From positions 1 through 20,402 of the forward strand of contig QNCE01000012.1 of assembly GCA_003644405.1 (NCBI GenBank): a stretch of DNA of 20,402 nucleotides. The letters run 5' to 3'. Positions 6,703-14,434 of this stretch are shown piece after piece. The stretch's first letter is position 1, and each line of letters starts with the position of its first letter. The stretch is from Candidatus Omnitrophota bacterium (GTDB lineage: Bacteria; Omnitrophota; Gorgyraeia; Duberdicusellales; 4484-171). Below the pieces are notes generated by a model. The model did not search any database. It was not told where the DNA came from and saw only the letters and a program-made list of their open reading frames with translations. The translations under genes were made by a program, and so were the position numbers.

Positions 6703-7824
6703 ATGGTAAAGTTCTCTCTTGCTTTCAGTGACAAAACAAGAGAAGAAGAAGCGATAAAAGAAATTTCTCTCAAAACAAAGTATGTATTACCTAGAAAGAT
6801 AAATTTTGCTCTAATTTTTTTTACCCCTCATTACCGAAGCACGCTTCTCCATTACATAGTAAGCATTACTATGCAGCCAGAAAATATTGTTCAGATATGC
6901 ACTCCTTTCTTAATATACGAAAATAAAATAGTTGAGAAAGGGGTAGTCTGTGTATGTATGGAGTTAGGAGATGAAAAGCTAGGAGTAGATTTTGTAAAAA
7001 CTCAACAAATAAGTAAAATAGAAGTCTCCTTAAGACGTTTGGTAAAAAAACTAAAAAGGTATACCTATCTATTTAGTTTCCTACCATCCTCTATAGACCC
7101 CTATACTTACTTACACGGAATAAAGCTAAGTTTAGGAAAGTATGCTAAAATACTCTGCGGAGGATATACTCTCTATAGTGAGAGCTCTCAGTTAATAAAA
7201 GGCGAGGAAGAAGACAGTATTACTCTTATTGGTTTAGGAGAAAATATTAAAGTATTCCATAGAAAGGTAAATGGTTTCTTGCCCTTAGGAGAAAGTTTTA
7301 CCTTTACCAAAGTGGATGAGGAAAGAAGACTTATTTTAGAGATAGATAACAAACCTGCTATAGAAATCTACCGAAAGTATCTAGGAGACAAATTTGAGAT
7401 TTTAAAGAAGAATGAACTTTTTTATCTCTATCCCTTGGGGACAAAGAGCAATGGAAACTACAAGCTGGTGAGTATAAAAGAAATTCTTGGGGACGAATCT
7501 CTCTTCTATTTAGGAAATATATCTCCTGGAGAGAAAGGCAAGATTATGGTGCTTAAAGAGAACCTCTTATTGGAAAATACTAAAAAGATAGTAGAAGAAG
7601 AAAAAAATAAATACTCACCTCGCCTAGTTATTATCTTTGACTCTATGGTAAGAAGAAAAATCCTAAAGAGTAAAGATAACGAGGAGAAATATCTTATAAA
7701 AGAAATTCTTGGGAAAGAAACCAAGGTAGTAGGAGCTTACTTTGACTACCATATTGGCTCCCGAGAAGCCTTTGAGGAATTAGCCATTGAGGAAGGGAAT
7801 ATGTATTTAACCTTTTGGCAATGA
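6703..7824 (+). CDS. FIST domain protein (FIST_N + FIST_C), stand-alone sensor
   Basis: FIST domains are predicted small-ligand sensors, usually found in signal-transduction proteins. Here a 373-residue protein consists of FIST_N (about residues 1-190) and FIST_C (about 195-370) alone. Recognisable family features are the VKFSLAFSDKTREEEA opening, the GENIKVFHRKVNGFLPLGE junction, the KPAIEIYRKYLGDK segment and the LVIIFDSMVRR strand, where other members often have a cysteine. No signal peptide is seen, so it should be cytoplasmic. The start is uncertain: ATG 6703 is preferred; GTG 6691 and TTG 6652 are in frame, but the TTG start would overlap slipin by 38 bases. Its stop overlaps the histidine kinase start as ATGA, so the kinase is its likely signalling partner. 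Confidence 0.88.
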   Translation: MVKFSLAFSDKTREEEAIKEISLKTKYVLPRKINFALIFFTPHYRSTLLHYIVSITMQPENIVQICTPFLIYENKIVEKGVVCVCMELGDEKLGVDFVKTQQISKIEVSLRRLVKKLKRYTYLFSFLPSSIDPYTYLHGIKLSLGKYAKILCGGYTLYSESSQLIKGEEEDSITLIGLGENIKVFHRKVNGFLPLGESFTFTKVDEERRLILEIDNKPAIEIYRKYLGDKFEILKKNELFYLYPLGTKSNGNYKLVSIKEILGDESLFYLGNISPGEKGKIMVLKENLLLENTKKIVEEEKNKYSPRLVIIFDSMVRRKILKSKDNEEKYLIKEILGKETKVVGAYFDYHIGSREAFEELAIEEGNMYLTFWQ

Positions 7825-9293
7825 TAAAATCTCTTACTTTTATCAATCTTCCTTGGGGATTAACTATCCTCTTAAGTGGTATCCTATGTGGATTTTTATT
7901 CTATATCTACTATTATCTACATCATAAAATATATCCTCTAAAGAAAGATTTAAACAACTTAGAAAGAGAACTCAAAGAACTTGACCATCAAGCAAAGTTG
8001 ATTATTCAAAGTGATATAGAATCAAAACTTTACCGGGAAGCAGTAGAGGATAAATTGAAAAAACTATCTTTTCTTAAGAACTTCATCAATAACTCCTTAA
8101 ATATTCTTGATAGAGATGAATTATTCCAGCAGATAAGTGAGAAAGTAATTCGAGATATGGGGTTTGAGAAAGCCCTAATTGTCCTTTTTGGCACTCTAGA
8201 GGAAAAAGTAAATATCAACTTTTCTAAAAATGAATCCGATGTAATAAAGCACTTCATTGAAAGAAATAGAGAAAATCTTTTATCTTTACCGTTAGTTTCC
8301 CCTGAACTAGAGATCGCTAAAGAACTAAAAAAGAATTTGAATTTTGAAGAATTCTTACTTGGCCCTATCGTTAGTGGAACACATATTTATGCTTTTCTTT
8401 TTGTAAGTAAATGTATAATTGAAGGGGGAATGAGTGAAGCGGAAAAGGAAGTCTTCTCTATCCTATGCATGTATTTAGGACAATGTTTAGATAATATAAA
8501 GTCCTTTGAAGCCCTCTATCAGGCAGGAGAAGAATTGGAAAATAAAATTAAAGAAAAAACCTTTGAACTTACTAAAACTTTAAAAGAAATAGAAAAAATA
8601 AGTAAAATGAAATCAGACTTCATTTCTAGTGTTTCTCACGAGTTAAGAACACCTCTTACTTCTATAAAAGGATTCTCCTCTCTATTAGTTGCAGAAAAAT
8701 TTGGAAAACTTCCACCTCAGGCTAAAGAGAGATTAAAAAAGATAGATGATAATGTCAATAAATTAGTAGATATGGTAAATACCCTTCTAGATATTTCTCG
8801 CATCGAGTCTAGAAGAATAGAAGTAAAGATTGCTCCTTATGATATAACTAAATTGGTGAAGGACACCGTAGACTTTCTCCTCCCCCAGATAGAGAATAAA
8901 AATATAAATTTAAACATCGATACACCTTCTTCTCTCTATGTCTATATGGATAAAAATTTGATTGAAAGGGTTCTTATCAACCTTGTCAACAACGCTATTA
9001 AGTTCACACCTCCTAGAGGAGAAATTACTGTAAGGTGTACAAAATCAAACTCTAAAGTAACAGTCTCTGTAAAGGATACGGGATGTGGAATACCCAAGGA
9101 TGATTTAGAAAAGATCTTCCAAGAATTTTACCGTGCAGACAATCCTATCAATAGAGAAGTAAGAGGCACGGGTCTAGGGCTTTCCTTAGTAAAGAGAATA
9201 ATTGAACTTCATAAAGAAAAGATATGGGTTGAATCAGAAGTAGGTAAAGGAACTACTTTTCATTTTACTCTTACGGAGGCAAAAAATGTATAA
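7821..9293 (+). CDS. Membrane-anchored sensor histidine kinase (GAF-like, HisKA, HATPase)
   Basis: This 490-residue kinase starts at ATG 7821, which overlaps the FIST stop (ATGA), giving translational coupling; a TTG two codons earlier is less likely. It has one N-terminal membrane helix (about residues 10-32), a coiled coil, a GAF-like sensor domain (about 95-225), a second coiled coil, then HisKA with the phospho-acceptor His273 in SSVSHELRTP. The HATPase_c domain shows the N box VNNAIKFTP (about 389-397), G1 DTGCGIP (419-425) and G2 GTGLGLS (449-455). All catalytic motifs are intact. It lacks a sizeable periplasmic domain, so sensing is probably cytoplasmic, perhaps through the FIST protein. 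The response regulator overlaps its last eight bases. Confidence 0.96.
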   Translation: MIKSLTFINLPWGLTILLSGILCGFLFYIYYYLHHKIYPLKKDLNNLERELKELDHQAKLIIQSDIESKLYREAVEDKLKKLSFLKNFINNSLNILDRDELFQQISEKVIRDMGFEKALIVLFGTLEEKVNINFSKNESDVIKHFIERNRENLLSLPLVSPELEIAKELKKNLNFEEFLLGPIVSGTHIYAFLFVSKCIIEGGMSEAEKEVFSILCMYLGQCLDNIKSFEALYQAGEELENKIKEKTFELTKTLKEIEKISKMKSDFISSVSHELRTPLTSIKGFSSLLVAEKFGKLPPQAKERLKKIDDNVNKLVDMVNTLLDISRIESRRIEVKIAPYDITKLVKDTVDFLLPQIENKNINLNIDTPSSLYVYMDKNLIERVLINLVNNAIKFTPPRGEITVRCTKSNSKVTVSVKDTGCGIPKDDLEKIFQEFYRADNPINREVRGTGLGLSLVKRIIELHKEKIWVESEVGKGTTFHFTLTEAKNV

Positions 9294-10215
9294 ATTGAAA
9301 GTCTTGGCTGTAGATGATGACCCTGATATTTTAGAATTAATTGAGGCTACCTTGGAAGACGAGTATGAAGTTATGAAAGCTTCTTCCGGAGAGGAAGCAC
9401 TAAGCAAAGTAAAAGAATCTTCTCCTGATGTAATAATTCTAGATTATATGCTTCCTGACATTGAAGGACCAAAGATTTGCGAAAAGCTAAGAGAAGATCC
9501 TCTCTTTATTCACATCCCTATTCTTATGCTTACAGGAAAAGGAGAAACAGAAGATAAGGTAAGAGGATTGGATGCAGGAGCTGATGACTATATGGTAAAA
9601 CCATTTTCTCCTGATGAGTTATCAGCGCGAATAAGAATGCTTATAAGAAGATCGAGCATAAATTTAGATGCTAATCCACTCACACGTCTTCCTGGCAATG
9701 TTACTATAACTGGAGAATTGGGAAAAAGGATAAAATCTAAGGAGAAGTTTGCTGTCCTCTATCTGGATATAGATAACTTCAAAGCTCTAAATGACTACTA
9801 TGGATTTGAAAGAGGCGACGAAGTGATAAAAAGTTTGGGAAGAATTCTCCTAGAAGTGATAAGGAAGTGGGGAGGAACTAACGACTTTGTCGGTCATATA
9901 GGAGGCGATGACTTCGTAGTACTCACTTCCCCTCACAGAGCTGAAAAAATCGCTCAGGAAATAATAGCGGAATTTGAAAAAGTCTCTCCTAACTTCTTTG
10001 ATGAGAAAGAAAGACTCCAAGGATTTATAGAAACCATAGACAGAATGGGGAATAAAAGAAAATTTGGATTTTTAACTATCTCCATTGGTATCATAACCAA
10101 TCTCCACCAAGAATTCAACCATGTAGCAGAGGTAAGTGCTAAAGGCGCTGAATTAAAAGAATTTGCCAAAAAAATTCCTCAAAGCAAATATATATTTGAT
10201 CGCCGGTCCTCTTAA
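9286..10215 (+). CDS. Response regulator: receiver domain plus GGDEF-like domain (GGDDF)
   Basis: The 309-residue protein opens with a complete receiver domain (acidic pocket DDDP at 10-13, phospho-acceptor Asp53 in ILDYMLPD, Thr83, Lys105 in MVKPF). From about residue 130 a GGDEF-type domain follows, with LYLDIDNFKALNDYYGFERG (metal and guanine-binding residues present) and the signature GGDDF (206-210), where Asp replaces the catalytic Glu of GGDEF. The RxxD inhibitory site five residues upstream reads GTND, so product inhibition is probably lost. Whether it makes c-di-GMP is uncertain: substrate-binding positions look preserved but the altered signature may lower activity. GGAGG lies seven bases before the ATG, and the gene overlaps the kinase gene, making an obvious cognate pair. 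It ends the operon. Confidence 0.93.
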   Translation: MYKLKVLAVDDDPDILELIEATLEDEYEVMKASSGEEALSKVKESSPDVIILDYMLPDIEGPKICEKLREDPLFIHIPILMLTGKGETEDKVRGLDAGADDYMVKPFSPDELSARIRMLIRRSSINLDANPLTRLPGNVTITGELGKRIKSKEKFAVLYLDIDNFKALNDYYGFERGDEVIKSLGRILLEVIRKWGGTNDFVGHIGGDDFVVLTSPHRAEKIAQEIIAEFEKVSPNFFDEKERLQGFIETIDRMGNKRKFGFLTISIGIITNLHQEFNHVAEVSAKGAELKEFAKKIPQSKYIFDRRSS

Positions 10216-10247
10216 TCTGATTTTGCCTTAGGAAAATAATGAATTTA

Positions 10248-10373
10248 TTAAGAGCTTGTTTTTCTCTTTCTTTTTCGGGAAAGGGATAATAACTTGTCCT
10301 TTATAGTTGCTCTCTTCTCTTTAATAAGACGGGGGATGCTTTTTTGCCGACGAGTAACTTTTTCTCTAGCCAC
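10248..10373 (-). CDS. Possible small basic protein, 41 residues
   Basis: A GTG at 10373, one base after the purU stop codon, opens a 41-codon frame ending at TAA 10248. The product is rich in Lys and Arg with a RKRKRK tail and a mid-segment PRLIKEKRATIKDK, compatible with a nucleic-acid-binding peptide. There is no clear ribosome site, so it would depend on coupling to purU. No family is recognised. It may be a chance frame; it is the only sizeable frame seen in the 159-bp convergent gap. Confidence 0.35.
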   Translation of the reverse strand: MAREKVTRRQKSIPRLIKEKRATIKDKLLSLSRKRKRKTSS

Positions 10374-10374
10374 C

Positions 10375-11226
10375 TTAATCAAAAATTACTGTTTTATTAT
10401 TGTAAACAAGAATCTTTCTTTCTAGATGCCATCTCACTGCTCTACTTAAAACTATTTTCTCTAAATCTTCTCCTTTTCTTCTTAAATCCTCTAAAGAATC
10501 ACGATGGCTCACTCTTACCACATCTTGCTCAATTATGGGACCGGCATCTAGCTCTTCAGTTACATAGTGACTAGTAGCTCCAATAATCTTTACTCCTCTT
10601 AAATGAGCCTGGCGATAGGGAAACTTACCTATAAAGGCAGGAAGAAAAGAATGATGAATATTAATAATTCTATTGGGGAAGGAATCCACAAATTGCTTAG
10701 TGAGAATCTGAGTGTATCTTGCTAAAACTACCAAATCCACGCTGTTCTCCTTAAGGAGCTGAAGCTGACGTCTTTCCTGTTCACTCTTGTTCTCCTTAGT
10801 GATTGGGAACTCAAAAAACTTTATTCCAGAACTCGTAGCTATATCTTTGGCTAAAGAGTGGTTACTTATAATTAAAGGGATTTTGCACTTAAATTGTCCT
10901 TCACGATATCTTAGAAGTAAATCGTAAAGGCAATGGAGATGCCGAGAAACAAAAATTGCCATAACAGGAATCTCTGAAGAAAAGTGCAAATTCCATTCCA
11001 TCTTAAATTCAGCAGCTAAAGAAGAGAACTTTTGCGCAATCTTCTCTTTAGGAATTCTAAAATCCTTAAGGGACCATTCAATTCTCATAAAAAAGGTATT
11101 GGTTTCTGAATCTATATGCTGATCGGCGTGTTCAATGTTGCCATTATTCTGATAGATAAAATTGGAAACCTTAGCAACTATTCCTTTTGTATCTGGACAA
11201 GAAATCAAAAGAATGGCGTTTTCCAT
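10375..11226 (-). CDS. purU: Formyltetrahydrofolate deformylase
   Basis: PurU hydrolyses 10-formyl-THF to formate and THF, balancing one-carbon pools and supplying formate, for example to PurT. The 283-residue product has an N-terminal ACT domain (about residues 4-75, LLISCPDTKGIVAKVSNFIY) and a C-terminal formyltransferase-fold domain. Catalytic features are present: Asn189 and His191 in INIHHSFLPAF, and Asp227 in GATSHYVTEELDAGPIIEQD. The length is normal. It is separated from the permease remnant upstream by about 220 bases and has a candidate promoter at 11236-11263 ending only nine bases before the ATG; no Shine-Dalgarno is visible, so the message may be nearly leaderless. Confidence 0.96.
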   Translation of the reverse strand: MENAILLISCPDTKGIVAKVSNFIYQNNGNIEHADQHIDSETNTFFMRIEWSLKDFRIPKEKIAQKFSSLAAEFKMEWNLHFSSEIPVMAIFVSRHLHCLYDLLLRYREGQFKCKIPLIISNHSLAKDIATSSGIKFFEFPITKENKSEQERRQLQLLKENSVDLVVLARYTQILTKQFVDSFPNRIINIHHSFLPAFIGKFPYRQAHLRGVKIIGATSHYVTEELDAGPIIEQDVVRVSHRDSLEDLRRKGEDLEKIVLSRAVRWHLERKILVYNNKTVIFD

Positions 11227-11235
11227 TTTATTACT

Positions 11236-11263
11236 ATATTATCAGATTAAAAATAAATTTCAA
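11236..11263 (-). promoter_or_regulatory. Candidate extended -10 promoter for purU
   Basis: On the minus strand TTGAAA (11263-11258), 16 bp, then TGATAATAT with -10 TAATAT (11241-11236) and a TG extension. Only nine bases separate the -10 box from the ATG, which implies a leaderless or very short-leader mRNA. Confidence 0.4.
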
Positions 11264-11360
11264 CCAGGGGTTGCTCTCGGTACCATATTTTCTAAATTGA
11301 ATAAAAATTGACCTAGGAGAAAACAAGCAAAAATACAAAGCTAAAAGGGTCGATAGATAA

Positions 11361-11455
11361 TCCTAAAGAAGAAGTGCAATGGTTGTATACTTTCTCAATT
11401 AATGAAGAATATGGGCATAGCTTTTCCTAAAGAATTATATACTTTCTCTATTAAT
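11361..11455. repeat. Degenerate tandem duplication in AT-rich gap
   Basis: TCCTAAAGAA at 11361 is followed by TATACTTTCTCAATTAAT (11386-11403); the same pair recurs at 11425-11434 and 11438-11455 (TATACTTTCTCTATTAAT, one mismatch) with a shorter spacer. The second copy overlaps the end of the permease remnant. Confidence 0.6.
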
Positions 11456-12334
11456 AATTATAGAATAAACACTCTTTTTCAAAAAAAGAAAGAATGATTA
11501 CTCCAAAAAGAATTATGCCCGATATTAATTTGAAGGAAAAAGGAAGGGTTTGAGCTCCTCCTTTTATAAGTTGAGGGTTACTTCCTAAAGTAAACCAAAG
11601 AAAATTAAAAAGTAAACCCAAGAGAATAGCTATAACGATGATACTAGTAACATAAAGATAAAAAGATTTCCTTCCTAATTTTGCTTGCACAAAAGAGAGA
11701 GTTATAGTATTAGTAGCAGGGCTGGCAATGAGAAAAACCAAATCTGCCCCGGGAGAAAATCCTTTATCTATTAAGGAAGCAGCTATAAGAATAGACCCGA
11801 TGGCACACACATAAAATAAGCCATTTACCTATATCTTGAGGGGTCTCAAAGAAAGTATACTTCAAAAACTCTCGCAATTTAAAACTAGGCGAAACTCTAA
11901 AATGGTTATGCTGGTAAAAAGGAATCTCTTCCTTCTCTCCTCCTAAAAAGTGAACTAAACACCCTAAAAGTATACCACTCAAAAAAGCTCCCAGGGGTCG
12001 AAAGATAACAAAGAGAGTACCTAACAGAGAGTAGGTTGCTAAAATGGAATCAATACCTGTGGTAGGAGCAGAGATTAAAAAGATAATACACTAAAGCGAT
12101 GGGCTCCTTCCTTAAAGAAGAGGACAAAGGGATTACTCCGCAGGAACATACCGGGAGAGGAATATCTAAAATTGTTGCTTTAATGATTAAACCACCCCCT
12201 TCCCCTAGATGATACCGAATAAATCTTTCCTCTAGAAAGGTGTGAAGCAAACCAGCAATTATCATACCTACAAGAAGATAAAAAGAGACCTCAAGCCACA
12301 GAGCTGTACTTTCTTTTGCAAACAGAAGAAACAA
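11451..12334 (-). pseudogene. Decayed metal-efflux permease (SO_0444/DUF318-type), frameshifts and apparent internal deletion
   Basis: Three reading frames together spell one permease. The first (12334-12050) carries the N-terminal helices and the PVCSCGVIPL cysteine motif, typical of the SO_0444 Cu/Zn-efflux and related permeases. Near 12100-12080 the frame changes, at least twice, after which FLISAPTTGIDSILATYSLL continues the expected order to about 11810. There a second break occurs in a TG-rich run: KWLIL is followed directly by VCAIGSILIAASLI, skipping roughly 40 residues present in the family, so an internal deletion is likely as well as a frameshift. The third frame (11810-11451) gives SPGADLVFLIASPATNT and the last helices. 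The start is probably TTG. A deletion plus multiple shifts points to real decay rather than a single sequencing error. Confidence 0.8.
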
Positions 12335-12351
12335 ATCTATAAAAAAGTAAA

Positions 12352-12582
12352 TTAATTACAAGTAGAACAAGAACCACCACCACAACTGTTAGATTTATTA
12401 GAAGAGATAGGCGCTCCCTTTCGAGAATCGCTAGGGGTCGACACTCTGAAAGGAGAAAATATTTTCTCTACTTTAGAAGATCTACAGTGAGGACATACTA
12501 ATAAAGTCCTCTCCTCATTTACTCCTACAAGAAAATCAGACTTACCCTTACACTTCTTACAGAGATAAGTATAGATAGGCCT
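12352..12582 (-). pseudogene. FmdB-like zinc-ribbon protein without a usable start codon
   Basis: A 76-codon frame gives an FmdB-family zinc ribbon: PIYTYLCKKCKGK, then VCPHC (Cys8, Cys11, Cys30, Cys33) and a Cys-rich tail SCGGGSCSTCN, all normal for the family. However, the codon just before the conserved Pro, where ATG is expected, reads AGG (12582-12580), and no ATG, GTG or TTG lies in frame between the upstream stop and this point. An ATA at 12588-12586 is the only near-start. The frame overlaps the thioredoxin TAG by two bases, the usual TAATG-style coupling position. The gene has probably lost translation by a small mutation, in line with decay of the neighbouring permease; a non-standard start cannot be excluded. 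Confidence 0.75.
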
Positions 12583-12898
12583 AGATATAAGGCTGAAAGA
12601 ATTTTATTATCTCTTCCTTAGGTAATACTCCTACAACCTTACCCATTGCCTTACCTTCTTTAAAAATCATGAGAGTAGGAATACTCATTATTCCATAGTG
12701 AGTAGCTATCTGTGGTGCCTCTTCAATGTTCAACTTAGCTACTTTTAACTTTCCTTGATACTCCTTAGCAACCTCATCGATAATAGGAGCTAGCATCTGA
12801 CAAGGAGCGCACCAACTAGCCCAAAAATCTACCAGAACAGGAAGAGAAGAATTTAAAACTTCCTCTTGAAAATTATCACTATCTACTTTCACTTCCAT
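12581..12898 (-). CDS. trxA: Thioredoxin
   Basis: Thioredoxin is a small cytoplasmic disulfide reductase. The 105-residue product has the full fold: VLVDFWASWCAPCQMLAPI with active-site WCAPC (Cys31 and Cys34; Ala replaces the common Gly), KLNIEEAPQIATHYGIMSIPT with the cis-Pro, and a C-terminal KEEIIKFF helix. AGGAGG eight bases upstream of the ATG supports the start. It sits between the broken nuclease gene and the broken zinc-ribbon and permease genes but is itself intact. Its stop overlaps the zinc-ribbon frame. The trx-zinc ribbon-permease order suggests an ancestral redox/metal-handling unit; that is inference. Confidence 0.96.
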   Translation of the reverse strand: MEVKVDSDNFQEEVLNSSLPVLVDFWASWCAPCQMLAPIIDEVAKEYQGKLKVAKLNIEEAPQIATHYGIMSIPTLMIFKEGKAMGKVVGVLPKEEIIKFFQPYI

Positions 12899-12944
12899 AG
12901 CTTATACCTCCTATAAACTGAAACTTTTCCTAATAACTAATCCT

Positions 12945-13639
12945 TTAAAATAGACTAATTTGTTCTTTTCCCCAATTAACTATCTTTTCTGCCCATCGAC
13001 AGAACTTACATTCTTTAGCAAGAGGGGGCGAAGGAAGATTAAGACAGTCCACCGCCTCTTTAAAGACATGGTATACTCTCTGAGAAGATAAGGTTTTTAT
13101 TCTCACTACTCGAGTATCAAAACGAACCATTCCTTCTTGGGATACCTGTGAGGGTACATAAAAAACAAGGTAAGCATAATCTCTAACTTTATATCCGTTG
13201 CTCTCGAGGAGAAAATTGTAGCAACTCATCTGAAAAGTATAGTAAGAAGCTGAGTCCTCTTTAAGTTTAAACCCTCGAGTCTTATAATCAAGAGGCACGT
13301 AAAATCCTTCTACAATAAGACACTCATCTAAAGCACCGTATAACTTTGAACCATCTCTATCTTGGAAAAAGAGCCCTGTTTTCCAATATCGCCACCTGCT
13401 TATCGTCTCTTCATCTACTAAGGAAGCATTCTCTATATGGGCAATCTCCGGAGGAAGAAGGTTCTTCTTGCGATAATTATCGAAATATTTCTTTATCAAA
13501 TTATCCATTCCTCGAGGGAGAGTAGAGCTAGGCCCTTCCGGTCGACGAAATCCTCTCCCTTAATTATATGGAACCAGAAGCAACGTGGACATTCCAAGAA
13601 AAGAGTTAAAGTATTAGGAGAAAGTACAAACCTTTTCAT
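12945..13639 (-). pseudogene. Cas4/RecB-like PD-(D/E)XK nuclease, split by one frameshift
   Basis: The 187-residue frame ending at 12945 lacks the N-terminus of this family, but the missing part is found upstream in another frame: ATG at 13639, then VLSPNTLTLFLECPRCFW. The join lies at a GGG run (13535-13533): restoring one G gives RKGPSSTLPRGMDNLIKKYF, which fits the usual RP-G-P-LP-GMD pattern. Catalytic elements are Asp in GALDE, the DYK of VPLDYKTRG, and QMSCYNFLL. Two N-terminal cysteines (CPRC) and two near the C-terminus (CKFC) could bind a Fe-S cluster or zinc, as in Cas4/AddB. The start is seven bases from the stop of the upstream TrkA-C gene. It is either a one-base deletion or a homopolymer sequencing error. 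No CRISPR array is nearby, so a Cas role is not implied. Confidence 0.78.
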
Positions 13640-13645
13640 TTATTT

Positions 13646-14419
13646 TTAGTCAAATCCTCCTCGAACCCTCCTCACATCACAAAGTTTTCTCTCCTTCTCA
13701 ACGCAAAAAGCATGTTCTCTATCGCCTTCTATACCCTTTACTCTCTGAGAAAGAGACTTAGCTACATCATGACGAGCATAGCATATAAGAACATCGCCAG
13801 ATTTTACTTCTGTATCTCCCCGAGGAGCACCTATAAATTTCTCTTCATCTCCTACTTTCCGATATATAGAAAGAATAAGAACCCCTTCTAACTCTAAATT
13901 TAACTCTCTCAATTTTCGATTACTCAACCAACTGTTTTCTCTTACGGTAATTCTTGATATAGTATAGCCTTTACTTAATCCCAACATCTCCTCATAATCG
14001 TAGAGACGCAAAGTAGCATATCTATTTAATGCTTTTACGATTATCTTCTTAGTAAAATTGTAGATATACTTTGAACGGGCAAAGAGAAAAATTACTAGTA
14101 ATCCTCCTCCTAAAATCGTACCTCTCAAAGCAAATCCTTTCCCTCCCTCTCCCACAAAGGTCAAAACAAGAGTAGCAATAGAAGAAGTAATACCTGCGCC
14201 TCCTAAAAGCATAAGAAGACGGACAATTCGCCGTCTGAGGTAATGATTGACTATAGCTTCTGACTCTGTAGTAGTAAAACCTACCCCTGAAAATGCCGAT
14301 TGAGCCTGGAAGGAAGCCACCTCAGGAGATAAACCAGTAAGTTCTAAAGCTATTGCACCAATTCTCACAACAATTATAGAAAGAACCACAATTGTTAAGA
14401 AGCTAAACAGTGCAATCAT
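13646..14419 (-). CDS. Membrane protein with TrkA-C (RCK_C) domain, copy A
   Basis: This 257-residue protein has about four hydrophobic segments in the first 120 residues, then a cytoplasmic TrkA-C/RCK_C domain (about residues 150-235, ISRITVRENSWLSNRKLREL, ending GDVLICYA). RCK_C domains bind regulatory ligands such as nucleotides or ions in K+ channels and transporters. The membrane part contains SAFSGVGFTTTES, which resembles the filter-type loops of Trk/Ktr proteins, and a YLRRRIVRLLMLLGGAGI segment. It lies 15 bases after the pyrophosphatase stop. A homologue with the same architecture is at 17255-17977. Function is probably ion-related membrane signalling or transport, but it is not a full Trk/Ktr transporter and substrate is unknown. 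Confidence 0.85.
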   Translation of the reverse strand: MIALFSFLTIVVLSIIVVRIGAIALELTGLSPEVASFQAQSAFSGVGFTTTESEAIVNHYLRRRIVRLLMLLGGAGITSSIATLVLTFVGEGGKGFALRGTILGGGLLVIFLFARSKYIYNFTKKIIVKALNRYATLRLYDYEEMLGLSKGYTISRITVRENSWLSNRKLRELNLELEGVLILSIYRKVGDEEKFIGAPRGDTEVKSGDVLICYARHDVAKSLSQRVKGIEGDREHAFCVEKERKLCDVRRVRGGFD

Positions 14420-14434
14420 CTTTATTGGTTTTGA

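Noticed and set aside
12945..13639. Cas4 as sign of a CRISPR-Cas system
   Set aside because: No repeat-spacer array or other cas gene is present; stand-alone nucleases of this fold are common.
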